The notes below the pieces were generated by a model, which worked only from the letters and a program-made list of their open reading frames with translations, ran no database searches and was not told the DNA's origin. A program made the position numbers and the translations under genes. A stretch of DNA of 51,511 nucleotides from an uncultured Erysipelotrichaceae bacterium (GTDB lineage Bacteria; Bacillota_I; Bacilli_A; RFN20; CAG-826), in assembly GCA_900317165.1 (NCBI GenBank), contig ONFU01000004.1, positions 1 to 51,511 of the forward strand. The letters run 5' to 3'. Shown one piece after another: positions 25,185 to 34,766 of the stretch (its first letter is position 1; the number at the start of each line of letters is the position of its first letter).

Positions 25185-26257
25185 ACCTCGCTTTGTTTGA
25201 CGCCATATCGACATTAAGGACCTTCGCGATCAATCCGCTCGTCAACGGATTGATCTTAGGGGTCATGGTCATCGGGGTTTTCATTTCCTTCCGCGTTTTG
25301 AATATCGCCGATTTATCCGTGGAGGGCATCGTTCCGCTAGTGACGATGCTAACCGCGGTTTTAATCGATAGATGGACAAACCCATTCTTATGTTTATTGA
25401 TTGGGATGGCGATTGGGGCAATTACAGGCATAGGCAATGCCTTATTGACGATTTATCTGAAAACGCCACCACTTCTATCTGGAATCATTATGATGGCTTT
25501 GACCTTTGGCTTTGCGATTCTTATCAATTCCTTGACCGCCGGGCAGGCCTCTTTCTCCGCTTCCGAACATCTTACGGTCTTCAATTGGCTGAAGGATTTG
25601 ATCGCGGGGAACAATGCGGATAGGGTTTATCTATTCTATGCCTCATATTTATCCTACATCATCGTTGGTTTGGTGATTCTTCTCCTTATTTGGTTCGCCC
25701 TTTATTTCTTCTTCGGAACCGAACTCGGCATGTCGATTAGGGCCGCGGGGAAAAATGAGGCCATGGCTAAAGCAAGTGGCATCTCCGTCAACAAGATGTC
25801 GATTATCGCCTTAGCGATTTCAGGGGCCCTCATCGGTTTATCCGCGTCTCTATACGGCCAGCATAACGGCATGGGCTTACCAACTGATGGGCAGGGGATG
25901 ATCGTCATCGCCCTTTCCTCATTGTTCCTTGGGGAAACGATAATCGGGAGAAAGAGCTTCAAAAGGAGCCTTCTTTCCGCGGTCATCGGCTCCTTATTAT
26001 ATTGGTATATCATCCAGGCGTTGATGCTTCTTGATACAAATGGTTCATTATTGTCCATCTTCAAGGCAGTCCTGCTTGTTTTGATAATCGCCTTGCAGAT
26101 GTTTGTGGCCTATATCAAAAAACGAATTAAGCAAGGACCCCATAAAGGGGAATTAACCCAAAGCGAAGATAAAGAAAACGCGAAAAACGATGACATGGTC
26201 CCTTCATTTAAGGAAAGTATCGTCAGACACTGCTTAGGAGAACGAAACAATGCTTAA
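25181..26257 (+). CDS. TrpY-type ABC transporter permease
   Basis: A 358-residue permease of the BPD_transp_2 type with about eight membrane segments between residues 15 and 310. Characteristic segments are FRVLNIADLSVEGIVPL near the N-terminus and GTELGMSIRAAGKNEAMAKASGI, the cytoplasmic loop expected to contact the ATPase. The C-terminal 45 residues are polar. It starts within the end of the binding-protein gene (ATGA overlap) and ends 8 nt inside the ATPase gene. Confidence 0.9.
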   Translation: MNLALFDAISTLRTFAINPLVNGLILGVMVIGVFISFRVLNIADLSVEGIVPLVTMLTAVLIDRWTNPFLCLLIGMAIGAITGIGNALLTIYLKTPPLLSGIIMMALTFGFAILINSLTAGQASFSASEHLTVFNWLKDLIAGNNADRVYLFYASYLSYIIVGLVILLLIWFALYFFFGTELGMSIRAAGKNEAMAKASGISVNKMSIIALAISGALIGLSASLYGQHNGMGLPTDGQGMIVIALSSLFLGETIIGRKSFKRSLLSAVIGSLLYWYIIQALMLLDTNGSLLSIFKAVLLVLIIALQMFVAYIKKRIKQGPHKGELTQSEDKENAKNDDMVPSFKESIVRHCLGERNNA

Positions 26258-27041
26258 AGTCGATAATCTCAAAAAGACATTCCATCTTGACGATAATCCC
26301 CTTAACGACAAGAAGGCCCTCGATGGGGTGAGTTTGGAAATCAAAGAAGGCGATTTCATCTCCGTGATCGGATCTAATGGTTCAGGAAAGACCACCTTGC
26401 TAAACATCATCGCGGGGGTCATCGCCCAAGACGAAGGCTCGATTGAACTTAACGGAATGGAAATATCAAAGCTTCCCGTCCATAAAAGAGCCAAATACAT
26501 CGGCAGGGTCTTCCAAGATCCGAACATGGGGACAATCGCGGATATCTCCCTATTCGAAAACCTCTCCATTGCTTCAAGAAGAGGTAAAAGGCAATCGCCT
26601 TTCCGTTATGCCTTAACAAAGGAAAGCGAGAGGGAATTCCAAGAACTCCTAAAGCCTTTAGGCTTAGGATTAGAAGAGAGGCTTAACGCCCCGATGGGGG
26701 CTTTCTCTGGAGGGCAAAGGCAATCCGTGACCCTTTTGATGGCGACCTTATCCAAGCCTTCCTTGCTTCTTCTTGATGAACATACCGCGGCCCTTGATCC
26801 CGCGACTGCAAAAAAAGTGATGGAGCTAACCGAGAAAATCGTCCTCGATTCCAAAATCCCGACCTTGATGGTCACCCATAACATGAAGGATGCGATCCGT
26901 TATGGGAACCGCCTGATCATGATGGATAAGGGGAGAATCGTCTATGACGTCAAAGGGGAAGAAAAAAAGAGCCTTAAGCCCCGTGGTTTGCTTGATAAAT
27001 TCGATTCCCTGGTTTTGCCGGATTCGGCGTTGCTAGGTTAA
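26250..27041 (+). CDS. TrpZ-type ABC transporter ATPase
   Basis: A 263-residue ATPase that completes the amino-acid importer. Walker A is GSNGSGKTT (residues 41-48), the signature is FSGGQRQSV, Walker B is LLLLDEHTAALDP and the switch is VTHNM. An AGGAG site lies within the end of the permease gene. It converges on the minus-strand genes with a 29-nt gap and no obvious terminator. Confidence 0.92.
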   Translation: MLKVDNLKKTFHLDDNPLNDKKALDGVSLEIKEGDFISVIGSNGSGKTTLLNIIAGVIAQDEGSIELNGMEISKLPVHKRAKYIGRVFQDPNMGTIADISLFENLSIASRRGKRQSPFRYALTKESEREFQELLKPLGLGLEERLNAPMGAFSGGQRQSVTLLMATLSKPSLLLLDEHTAALDPATAKKVMELTEKIVLDSKIPTLMVTHNMKDAIRYGNRLIMMDKGRIVYDVKGEEKKSLKPRGLLDKFDSLVLPDSALLG

Positions 27042-27070
27042 GAAATATCAAAGGCGTTATATGGTTTTCC

Positions 27071-27451
27071 CTATTTCTCGGGGAGGATTTTCCTAATAAG
27101 ACCTCCGAAGAACATCAACGCAAGGCCACCCATCATGGCGACTGGGATAAACCATTCGTAGAACCTAAAGCCGATTAGGGCTCCAGCGAAGAAAGCGACA
27201 TAAACCAATAGATGGGCGAGGGTCGGTTTCTTCCTAAAGATTAGGTTCATCAAGGCGAAGATCGAATAAAGGAAGACAAGAAGGAAATAGATAGCCCTAA
27301 AAACGGTGACGAGAACGGAGATAACCACGTTTTCCGCGAGGATGTTTTCCCCCGTGAAAAGAACGCGGAGTTCAAAGAAAGCCATCACCCCGGAAAGAAC
27401 GAGGACGACCACAAGGCCAAGGAAGAAGAGGATATGCCCAAGAACTCTCAT
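27071..27451 (-). CDS. Small four-span membrane protein
   Basis: I do not recognise this 126-residue protein. Four hydrophobic segments are visible, near residues 5-27, 42-70, 79-95 and 100-120, with a short basic loop containing RKKP between the second and third. It starts by an ATGA overlap with the phospholipase-like gene and has a perfect GGAGGT site 6 nt upstream of its ATG, so both are made together. A role in anchoring or processing the partner enzyme is only a guess. Confidence 0.75.
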   Translation of the reverse strand: MRVLGHILFFLGLVVVLVLSGVMAFFELRVLFTGENILAENVVISVLVTVFRAIYFLLVFLYSIFALMNLIFRKKPTLAHLLVYVAFFAGALIGFRFYEWFIPVAMMGGLALMFFGGLIRKILPEK

Positions 27452-28347
27452 AGGCTACCTCCGAAGAAGGCGTCCATCATCGTGGTGGTTACGAAATCAT
27501 AAAGGACCACTCCTCTATCGACAAAAGAGGATATGTTGGTAGCAACCCAAGGGTTGATCTCCTTAGCCACGCTAGGGGCGTAGCTTGGCGGGAAGGATGA
27601 AGGCTTATATCCAGAAAGGAAATTGATTTTGAGGGCGTGCCCGGCTTCGTTGAAGCAAGCGGTGATCGTGGTCTTCTTTTCCTCTATGTCATTGACCTTA
27701 TAGGCGTCTTGGACATAGATATCGTTTGGCAAGGTAAAGGAAGTCGAATTCAGCCAACCGTTATGGCAATTGACCCCAATGGTTGGATTATGGAATCTTG
27801 ATAGCAAGATGGCTTTGCCCCTAATCGAACCTAGAGTCGCGGGAAGGACATTACCCGTATACCATTTTTCGTTGATAAATGACTTAAGGGTATTCTCGAA
27901 TTTAACGGGGTCCTTATCGCCATCTTCATCCTTAATGGAGACCAATATGCCTTCGCTAGGATGGTTATTTAGGAAGGAATCGATATCCTTGGCGATATCC
28001 GCGAAATCCCTTCTTTGATCGATGGATCCATGGACGGCTTTGAGGTTATCGCCTTCCCTTTTTAGCCTTATATCCAAAAACCTAACCCCGATATTGAGTT
28101 GATCTGTAAGGGATAGGGTTTGACATTTCCCAGCGACATTAGCAAGGGAATATAAGGCCATTGTGTTATGGGTTCCAGGAATATTAAGAGTCCTTAAAAG
28201 AGTTAGATCGTTCTTCCCTTTCATCCATTCCGCGTATTTATCGCCACAATGCTGCGACAAGACAGACGAAAAGCCGACAAATGCGGCGCCTAACGAGAGG
28301 GCAGAAACGAAAGCCCCGACGATTATTCCTTTAAGTGGTCTTCCCAT
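27448..28347 (-). CDS. PI-PLC X-domain protein, membrane-anchored or secreted
   Basis: A 299-residue protein whose N-terminal hydrophobic stretch (residues 7-30) is a signal peptide or anchor. The rest matches the bacterial phosphatidylinositol-specific phospholipase C X domain: IPGTHNT with His60, VRFLDIRL, and AVHGSID with His106, the pair of catalytic His residues of the family, followed by FLNNHPSEGILVSIKDE. The family cleaves phosphoinositides or related glycolipid head groups; the true substrate is unknown. The ribosome site is weak and a TATAAT (28359-28364, minus strand) ends only 11 nt before the ATG, so the transcript may be almost leaderless. Confidence 0.85.
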   Translation of the reverse strand: MGRPLKGIIVGAFVSALSLGAAFVGFSSVLSQHCGDKYAEWMKGKNDLTLLRTLNIPGTHNTMALYSLANVAGKCQTLSLTDQLNIGVRFLDIRLKREGDNLKAVHGSIDQRRDFADIAKDIDSFLNNHPSEGILVSIKDEDGDKDPVKFENTLKSFINEKWYTGNVLPATLGSIRGKAILLSRFHNPTIGVNCHNGWLNSTSFTLPNDIYVQDAYKVNDIEEKKTTITACFNEAGHALKINFLSGYKPSSFPPSYAPSVAKEINPWVATNISSFVDRGVVLYDFVTTTMMDAFFGGSL

Positions 28348-28420
28348 TTATGGGACCTATTATATAACAAAAAAGCTTCAATGAACCAAATGCATAATTT
28401 CAAAGATGGAAACTGAAGAG

Positions 28421-30211
28421 CTATTCGGCCTTTTGGAATTGCGAATTATATAGTTCGGCATAGAAGCCGCCCTTAGCAAGGAGTTCCTTATGCGGCCCAT
28501 GCTCAACTATATCGCCATCTTTCATGACGAGGATGACGTCCGCGTTCTTAATCGTCGATAGACGGTGAGCGATAACAAAACTCGTCCTGCCTTTGGTAAG
28601 TTCATCCATCGCCTTTTGGATTCTGATTTCGGTTCTTGTATCAACCGAAGAAGTCGCTTCGTCAAGGATAAGCATTGGGCTATCCTTGATCATTGCTCTA
28701 GCTATGGTAAGTTGTTGCTTCTGACCCTCTGAAAGGGAGGTGTTTTCATCGATTGGGGAATCATAACCGTTAGGCAAAGAAGCGACATAATGGTCTAGAC
28801 CAACGGCTTCGCAGACTTTGTCGAGGGTCGCTTGGTCTACCCCTTCTTTATTGAAGACGAGGTTTTCCCTAACCGTGCCGTTAAATAGCCACGTATCTTG
28901 GAGAATCATATCGAATAGGTCATGGATTGCCTCACGTTTGTAGTCGCGGATATTGACCCCGTCTATGCGAATTTCGCCTTTGCCTACGTCATAGAAGCGC
29001 ATAAGGAGGTTGACCATCGTGGTCTTGCCGGCCCCCGTAGGCCCAACGATTGCGACCTTCATGCCCGCTTTCAAATCGGCGGAGAAATCATGGATGATCT
29101 CCCTGCTTGGATCGTAGGAGAAGGAAACGTGATCGAAGGTGACGTCGCCTTTGACGTCCTTGAATGAAGATAGCTTCTCCTTCTCATCCTCAAGTTCCTC
29201 AGCATCAAGCATCTCAAAGACCCTAGAAGAGGCTGCGGAAGCCTGTTGCATTGAGGAAAGGGATTGGGCGAATGTCGTAAGAGGATTGGAGAATTGACGC
29301 GCATAAAGGGTGAAAGCGATGATGACACCGAAGGTGACGCCGTTGCCATTAATCGCGAGGGAAACGCCGACAATGAAGACAAGAGCATAGGAGAGGTTGC
29401 CGGTGAAATTCATGATCGGGCCCATTAAGGAAGAGAGGAACATCGCCCTTCTATTGTTGGTCCTTAGCCTTCCGTTGATGTCTCCGAATTCGTTCTTGGC
29501 AAGACCTTCGGCGTTAAAGGCCTTGACCATTTTGTGGTTAGAATACATCTCTTCGATGTAACCGTTCATCTCACCAAGGCATTTTTGTCTGGCGCGGAAG
29601 AATTTTTGGGATATGGCTACCACTATGGATACTCCGACAAAGCCAAATAAGGAGGCCCCAATGGTCACGAAGGAAAGGATGTAATTGACCGTGAACATCA
29701 TGATGATGACCCCGATGAATTGGGTGGCCCCACTAAGAAGTTCGGCGATGGAGGTTCCTAACGTTTGGGAAATCGTATCGACGTCGTTAGTGATGCGGGA
29801 GAGGATATCGCCGGTCGTGTTGGAATCGAAATACCTTAAGGGGAGTCTATCGATTTTCGCCCCAATTTCGCTACGGAGTCTACGGGAAAGACGATGGGTC
29901 GCTTCGCTAGAAAGGATTCTTCCAACGAAGCCAGCAATCGCGTAGGTCGCGATAAAGGCCACGACGACCATTCCCGTCGCAAGGACTTTGTCCATATCGA
30001 CTCCGGCGGGGGTGAAGATGCCTTCTTTGATCAGATCGGTGACTTCCTGAATCTTTGATGGGGTAAGGATAACGAAAACCGCGGCGACGCTAGAGAAGAC
30101 GAGGGCTAGTAAAATCAACGGGAGATAGGCCTTACCATAACGGAAGGTTTTGCTAAGCTCCTTGAAATTGAGTTTAGCCTTTGGATAGTTCATATTACGA
30201 TGCGGAGGCAT
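28421..30211 (-). CDS. ABC exporter subunit with intact catalytic site
   Basis: A 596-residue fused permease and ATPase with six membrane segments in its first 330 or so residues. The ATPase has Walker A GPTGAGKTT, signature LSEGQKQQ (Gly replaced by Glu), Walker B LILDEATSSVD with the catalytic Glu, and an AHRLST switch His. With the gene 1 nt upstream it should form a heterodimeric multidrug-type exporter with one active and one degenerate ATP site. AAGGAGG lies 9 nt before the ATG. Substrate unknown. Confidence 0.92.
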   Translation of the reverse strand: MPPHRNMNYPKAKLNFKELSKTFRYGKAYLPLILLALVFSSVAAVFVILTPSKIQEVTDLIKEGIFTPAGVDMDKVLATGMVVVAFIATYAIAGFVGRILSSEATHRLSRRLRSEIGAKIDRLPLRYFDSNTTGDILSRITNDVDTISQTLGTSIAELLSGATQFIGVIIMMFTVNYILSFVTIGASLFGFVGVSIVVAISQKFFRARQKCLGEMNGYIEEMYSNHKMVKAFNAEGLAKNEFGDINGRLRTNNRRAMFLSSLMGPIMNFTGNLSYALVFIVGVSLAINGNGVTFGVIIAFTLYARQFSNPLTTFAQSLSSMQQASAASSRVFEMLDAEELEDEKEKLSSFKDVKGDVTFDHVSFSYDPSREIIHDFSADLKAGMKVAIVGPTGAGKTTMVNLLMRFYDVGKGEIRIDGVNIRDYKREAIHDLFDMILQDTWLFNGTVRENLVFNKEGVDQATLDKVCEAVGLDHYVASLPNGYDSPIDENTSLSEGQKQQLTIARAMIKDSPMLILDEATSSVDTRTEIRIQKAMDELTKGRTSFVIAHRLSTIKNADVILVMKDGDIVEHGPHKELLAKGGFYAELYNSQFQKAE

Positions 30212-30212
30212 A

Positions 30213-31988
30213 TTAGAGTTCCTCCTTATCGAGCTGTGACAATGCGATTTCTTTATACACGGGGTTGCTATTTAGCAATTCCTCATGGGTGCCGATTCCA
30301 ACGACGTTGCCCTTATCCATGACGATGATCTTATCCGCGTCACGAATCGTTCCGATGCGTTGGGCGACTATCAAAACGGTTTTGTCCGAAGCGGCTTTTT
30401 TGATGTTTCTCCTAACCTTCAAATCGGTTTTGAAGTCAAGCGCGGAGAAGGTATCATCAAAGATGAGGATATCGGAATTCTTATATAAGGCACGGGCTAT
30501 CGATAGCCTTTGCTTTTGACCGCCGGAAAGGTTGCTTCCACCTTGGGCGACCTCGAATTGCCTTCCTCCATCAAGCTCGGATACGAAATCGCAGCAAGCG
30601 TTTTCCAATGATGAATCGATTAATTTATCATCGATGGTTTTGCTGCCGAAGGTGACGTTCTTATCGATGCTCCCTTTGAACAACGAGGCTTTTTGAGGGG
30701 CAAAAGCGATCTTCGAACGAAGGTCGGATAACTTCATGTTCTTAATGTTCTTGCCTTCGACTTTGATTTCGCCATTGCTTACTTCATAGAAACGGAGGAG
30801 GAGGTTCATCAAAGTGGTTTTACCGCAGCCCGTAGAACCAATAAATGCTACCGTTTCCCCTTTATTGATGGCGAAATCGATATGCGAAACCGCATAATTG
30901 CTATCTCCACCATAAGAGAAATCGACGCCTTTGAATTCGATGATATGATTGGCGTCCTCCCCTTCTCCTTCCCCATCGATTATGGAGGATTCGGTGCTAA
31001 GGACCTCGTTGATACGTTTGCCGGAGACCATCGCCCTAGGAACGAAGATGAAGATGCCGACGATCATCAAGAAGGCCATGACGACCATCAAGGCATATTG
31101 GGAGAAGGCGGTCATGTTCGCGATATGGCCAACCCTTTGGGCATAAAGGAGTTGGGCTTGATCCATAGGCAATGCGGGATCGATGCTGATGGAATTGATG
31201 AGGGCCGCGCCAATCCAATAGATGGCGATGACCAAGCCATTGATGGCCAAGTTGATGGTCGGATTCAAAACCGCGAGGGCGCGGCTAGTAAAAAGGTTGA
31301 CCTTGGTGATGTCGTTATTAACCTTCTCATATTTCTTATTCTGATAATCTTCGGCATTAAAGGCGCGGATGACGCGGACGCCGGTGATGTTTTCTCTCGC
31401 GGCATTATTCAAATCGTCGGTCAAGGTTTGGATGCGTTTGAATTTGGGGAAGCAAAGGATTATCAAAATGATAATGACAACAAGGACGGCCCCTACGGCG
31501 ATAAAGGTCGCCGCGGTCCACGAGATATCCGCGGAGGAAATCTTTAGCAAGGCCCATACGGCCATGATCGGGGCGCGGATCATCATCGCGGCCCCCATCG
31601 AAATGAGCATCTGCATCTGCACGACGTCATTCGTGGTCCTCGTAATCAAGGAAGCCGTATGGAACTGATGAATCTCCTTGTTGGAGAAAGACATGATACG
31701 ATTAAAGAGCTTATCCCTTAGGGAAGCGGAGAAATTGGAGGCGATGACCGCGAAAAGGAAAGAGGAGATGACCGAGCATCCCATTCCTCCTAAGGCGCAT
31801 AGAAGCATCAATCCGCCGTTAAGCCAAACCGCATTCATGTCGGTGCTTTCGGTGGTGACCAATGTCGTTAATTCCTTCGTATAGTCAGGAAGTTTGAGTT
31901 CTAGATAAACCGAAGCGAAGATGACGCCGACGGCAAGAAGCAAAAGAAGCCATTCTTTCCAAGTTAGATGTTTCAACAATCTAAGCAT
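30213..31988 (-). CDS. ABC exporter subunit with degenerate ATP site
   Basis: A 591-residue fused permease and ATPase, first gene of the pair. Walker A is GSTGCGKTT and the signature LSGGQKQR is normal, but Walker B reads LIFDDTFSALD, with Asp in place of the catalytic Glu, and the switch motif is AQRIGT, with Gln in place of His. Both changes are known from the non-catalytic half of heterodimeric exporters. GAGGAAAG precedes the ATG. A 14-nt palindrome lies in the upstream region. Confidence 0.92.
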   Translation of the reverse strand: MLRLLKHLTWKEWLLLLLAVGVIFASVYLELKLPDYTKELTTLVTTESTDMNAVWLNGGLMLLCALGGMGCSVISSFLFAVIASNFSASLRDKLFNRIMSFSNKEIHQFHTASLITRTTNDVVQMQMLISMGAAMMIRAPIMAVWALLKISSADISWTAATFIAVGAVLVVIIILIILCFPKFKRIQTLTDDLNNAARENITGVRVIRAFNAEDYQNKKYEKVNNDITKVNLFTSRALAVLNPTINLAINGLVIAIYWIGAALINSISIDPALPMDQAQLLYAQRVGHIANMTAFSQYALMVVMAFLMIVGIFIFVPRAMVSGKRINEVLSTESSIIDGEGEGEDANHIIEFKGVDFSYGGDSNYAVSHIDFAINKGETVAFIGSTGCGKTTLMNLLLRFYEVSNGEIKVEGKNIKNMKLSDLRSKIAFAPQKASLFKGSIDKNVTFGSKTIDDKLIDSSLENACCDFVSELDGGRQFEVAQGGSNLSGGQKQRLSIARALYKNSDILIFDDTFSALDFKTDLKVRRNIKKAASDKTVLIVAQRIGTIRDADKIIVMDKGNVVGIGTHEELLNSNPVYKEIALSQLDKEEL

Positions 31989-32014
31989 GCTTCTTTCCTC
32001 TTTTCACGGTTTGA

Positions 32015-32028
32015 TATCCTAAAGGATA
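32015..32028. promoter_or_regulatory. Palindrome at the exporter promoter, possible operator
   Basis: TATCCTAAAGGATA is an inverted repeat with a 4-nt centre. On the minus strand it overlaps a possible -10 box, TAGGAT, lying 17 nt after a TTGTCT. It could be a repressor site for the exporter pair at 28421-31988. No regulator gene is nearby. Confidence 0.4.
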
Positions 32029-32103
32029 AACACCTTTTAGACAAGATATGTGCATTAAGAAAGCGATTACCGCGAAAATGCCTTGTTTTTATCTTGGGAT
32101 AGA

Positions 32104-33003
32104 CTAAATGCGCGGGCCCTTTTTGATCGCGAACTCATAACGTTCCTTCATAAGGGCAAAGACTTTCTCCGCCAAAGGACGCGGAGAGATAGACGAATAA
32201 TGCTCGGACATCGCTTCGGCCACGAATTCTTCGGGAGAGGTCGAGGCGTATTCCGACAATTCTTTTTTAATGTCCTCTTTGGAAAGGCTTTTGAAGAGTT
32301 TGTCTAAAGCTACTCCAGAAGATAGACCCGTGTATTTATCTAGGGCATGTCCTAATTCATGGAAATAGACGCTTTCAAGTCCCTTGCATCCTTTTGGGTG
32401 GAAGAGGCTCCTTTCGCAGGCGAGGATGTCTTTTTGCAAGGAGGCGATCTTGCTTTCCTTAACATCCTCCTCATCGATGATGACGCATTGGAAGAGTCCC
32501 GCGTTATCAATGAAATAAGCCCAGGTCAAACCGCGGGATATATCCCCAATCATGTCCAAGGCGGTTTTCAAAAGGATTCGTCCCAAGGTCTTAAGTTCGT
32601 TCTTATCGAGAAATTCGGATAAACCGATTTTGGTTTCCTTCTTCCCGTCCATCAAATCCATCGCGAGGAATTTGAAGGAGGAAAAGGAACCGACGTAATC
32701 CATTATTCCTCTTGCGTAAGGGAAATCATAAAGGACGCAGGCCAAAGAATAGGATAAGGCTTTGGCCGCGGGAAAGGAGAAATCGTCATAATCGACCGCG
32801 GACACCAAATCGTAGGCCCTAGTTATATCCTCAAGCTCCCTGACTGTTTTGGCTTTGTCTATCTTTTCCTTTAAGGCTCCTAAAGGGGCTCTTTTTAGGA
32901 AGGTCCTATAGGATCTCCTTGCATAGGCGGATTGCTCCTTCTCATCCAAATCGACCGAAAAGGATTGACCCCCTATATTGAATTTGACGGTTAGGTTAGG
33001 CAT
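32104..33003 (-). CDS. Zincin-like metallopeptidase-type protein with HELGH
   Basis: A 299-residue cytoplasmic-looking protein with no signal peptide or membrane segment. HELGH at residues 215-219 is a typical zinc-peptidase motif, and EFVAEAMSE near residue 260 could supply the third ligand Glu. The first 200 residues have no motif I recognise. It is the last gene of the kinase-phosphatase group, 2 nt after the PP2C gene and with a weak ribosome site, so it is probably translationally coupled. It may cleave a protein controlled by the phosphorylation pair, but that is inference. Confidence 0.75.
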   Translation of the reverse strand: MPNLTVKFNIGGQSFSVDLDEKEQSAYARRSYRTFLKRAPLGALKEKIDKAKTVRELEDITRAYDLVSAVDYDDFSFPAAKALSYSLACVLYDFPYARGIMDYVGSFSSFKFLAMDLMDGKKETKIGLSEFLDKNELKTLGRILLKTALDMIGDISRGLTWAYFIDNAGLFQCVIIDEEDVKESKIASLQKDILACERSLFHPKGCKGLESVYFHELGHALDKYTGLSSGVALDKLFKSLSKEDIKKELSEYASTSPEEFVAEAMSEHYSSISPRPLAEKVFALMKERYEFAIKKGPRI

Positions 33004-33005
33004 CT

Positions 33006-34754
33006 TTATTTTCTTTCATCAAGAAGGATGGTGCATTCCTCTTCGATTGCCTCTAGCTCATCTTTAACCTTCAAAACGGCTTTTCTCGCCCCTTCGGAAA
33101 GGCGGAGCCTTAACCTAAAGGCCTCAAGGCGGCCCGAATTATAGAAGGAATCGATAACCGATGTTTCGGTTGGATGCTTGCTTAGTCCATCGATTATTTC
33201 ATCGATAACGAAATCCTGTTTGCTCTTTCCTAAGGAAACGATTTTGTCCTTATAGGAAGATAAGACGGATTTGGATTCGTTATCGACTTTCTCTACGAAA
33301 GAGGGGGCGAAGGCTTTTTCGATTGCTAAGGCAGCCTTACCGCCTTTGAAATAGAGTTCGTTTATCTTGTTGGCCTCAATACCCGCGAGGATCCTATCCT
33401 TTATCTCTTTTTCATCTTCCGGCACTTCCTTTAAGGAAAGTTTCAATATTGCTTCATAATGGATTGATGCTTCCCGTTTTGGTTTGTTTTCCCCGAAGAC
33501 CTTTCCGATATAGTCATTAGAAAGGGCGGCTTCGTTAAGGGCGTTAGCCATCGCTTTCTTCTTGGCCTCGATTGGGTCGATAAGGGTAGAGAAGAGTTTA
33601 CGAAGTTTCTTGGTAAGGGCGATATCTTCCTTCCCGGCAAGATAGGTATCGGTAAGGGCGTTAAGAATCATCGGGAACGGAGTTGGGGTGCGTTTCCTAA
33701 CATAGGATAATGCATCCGTTCTTTCCTCTTCCGATTCTCCCGCGGCTTTGATAAGAGGAAGGTTTTCGTTAAGTTTTTCAAAAAGGCCTTCGACTTTCCT
33801 CGCTAAGGGCTTCAAGGCTTTCTTAAGCGCGCGGAAATCGCGGAAACCGAAGGAATGGAGGGCGATGGTCGTATCGTCTTCCTGATAGGAAGAGATATAT
33901 TCTTCCATCATCCTTTCGCCTGTCTCTTTGCTTGGGGCGTCCTTCTTGCCGTCGCTTCTAAGGATCGAACGGGTGAGAAGATAGGTGACACCTAAGCCAT
34001 CATGGTCACCGAAAGGATCGAAGATACCATCGGACCCCGCGAAGATAAGGACGGGTTCAGCGAATTCGAAATGACGGTAATTAAGGTATGGTTCCTTACG
34101 GTTCTTGTCGAAGGCATGGAAATAGTTATTGACGTATTTCTCTTCGTCTTCATCGTCAAGGGAGAGGAAACGAAGGCCATTAGGCAATAAGCAATATGAA
34201 CGGGAATCGCCAGCCCAAACGGAATCAACGAGGAGTTTGCCTTCCTTTTCCTCATAAATAAGGGCTGCTAGGGTAGAAGGAAGGAGACATTGCTGAGCGT
34301 ATTGGCATTCTGGGAAATGGAAGGCATCAACCACGTTTTGGAGCCCCTTCTTCACGTATTTAGCGAGGGCATCACGTTGTTTTTGCTCGCTGATTGGCCC
34401 ATCAAGAAGAGTCAAACCATAGGCAAAGCGAATCGAAACGATCCTACTTGCTATAAAGGCGCTGGTCCTTGTGACCTCTCCGCCATCGGATTCGAAAATC
34501 TCGGTTAAGGCCTCCTCGATTTCCGCCTTATAGGGATTATCCTCTGGGAAATCCGAGAAAGCGGCTTTCCTTAGTTTTTCTTTCTCCCCTACTTTGAAGG
34601 TATGGGGGGTTGAACCGCTCCCGCCGAAGCCATCGGCGATAACCAATAACCCTTCTCTTCTTATCGGATGGGCATCCTCTCCTTTTTGGGGAAGATAGAA
34701 ATCGAAATCCAAATCATCGGCTTTGACGACGTTGTTCTTATAGATTAAACCCAT
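33006..34754 (-). CDS. PP2C-type Ser/Thr phosphatase with helical C-terminal extension
   Basis: A 582-residue protein. The first 290 or so residues have the PP2C metal-site motifs: VIADGFGG (Asp41), WAGDSRSY, LIFAGSDGIFD and DDTTIAL. The remaining 290 residues are charged and predicted mostly helical, with no domain I recognise. It should remove phosphate from Ser/Thr residues, most likely those written by the kinase encoded 12 nt upstream. AAAGGAG precedes the ATG. A vWA gene and a HELGH gene flank the pair. Confidence 0.85.
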   Translation of the reverse strand: MGLIYKNNVVKADDLDFDFYLPQKGEDAHPIRREGLLVIADGFGGSGSTPHTFKVGEKEKLRKAAFSDFPEDNPYKAEIEEALTEIFESDGGEVTRTSAFIASRIVSIRFAYGLTLLDGPISEQKQRDALAKYVKKGLQNVVDAFHFPECQYAQQCLLPSTLAALIYEEKEGKLLVDSVWAGDSRSYCLLPNGLRFLSLDDEDEEKYVNNYFHAFDKNRKEPYLNYRHFEFAEPVLIFAGSDGIFDPFGDHDGLGVTYLLTRSILRSDGKKDAPSKETGERMMEEYISSYQEDDTTIALHSFGFRDFRALKKALKPLARKVEGLFEKLNENLPLIKAAGESEEERTDALSYVRKRTPTPFPMILNALTDTYLAGKEDIALTKKLRKLFSTLIDPIEAKKKAMANALNEAALSNDYIGKVFGENKPKREASIHYEAILKLSLKEVPEDEKEIKDRILAGIEANKINELYFKGGKAALAIEKAFAPSFVEKVDNESKSVLSSYKDKIVSLGKSKQDFVIDEIIDGLSKHPTETSVIDSFYNSGRLEAFRLRLRLSEGARKAVLKVKDELEAIEEECTILLDERK

Positions 34755-34766
34755 AATTTCTCTCCT

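Noticed and set aside
30882-31547. A 221-codon plus-strand frame opposite the exporter gene
   Set aside because: The composition is that of an antisense shadow (rich in Asp and Gly) and it covers the conserved membrane domain of the real gene.
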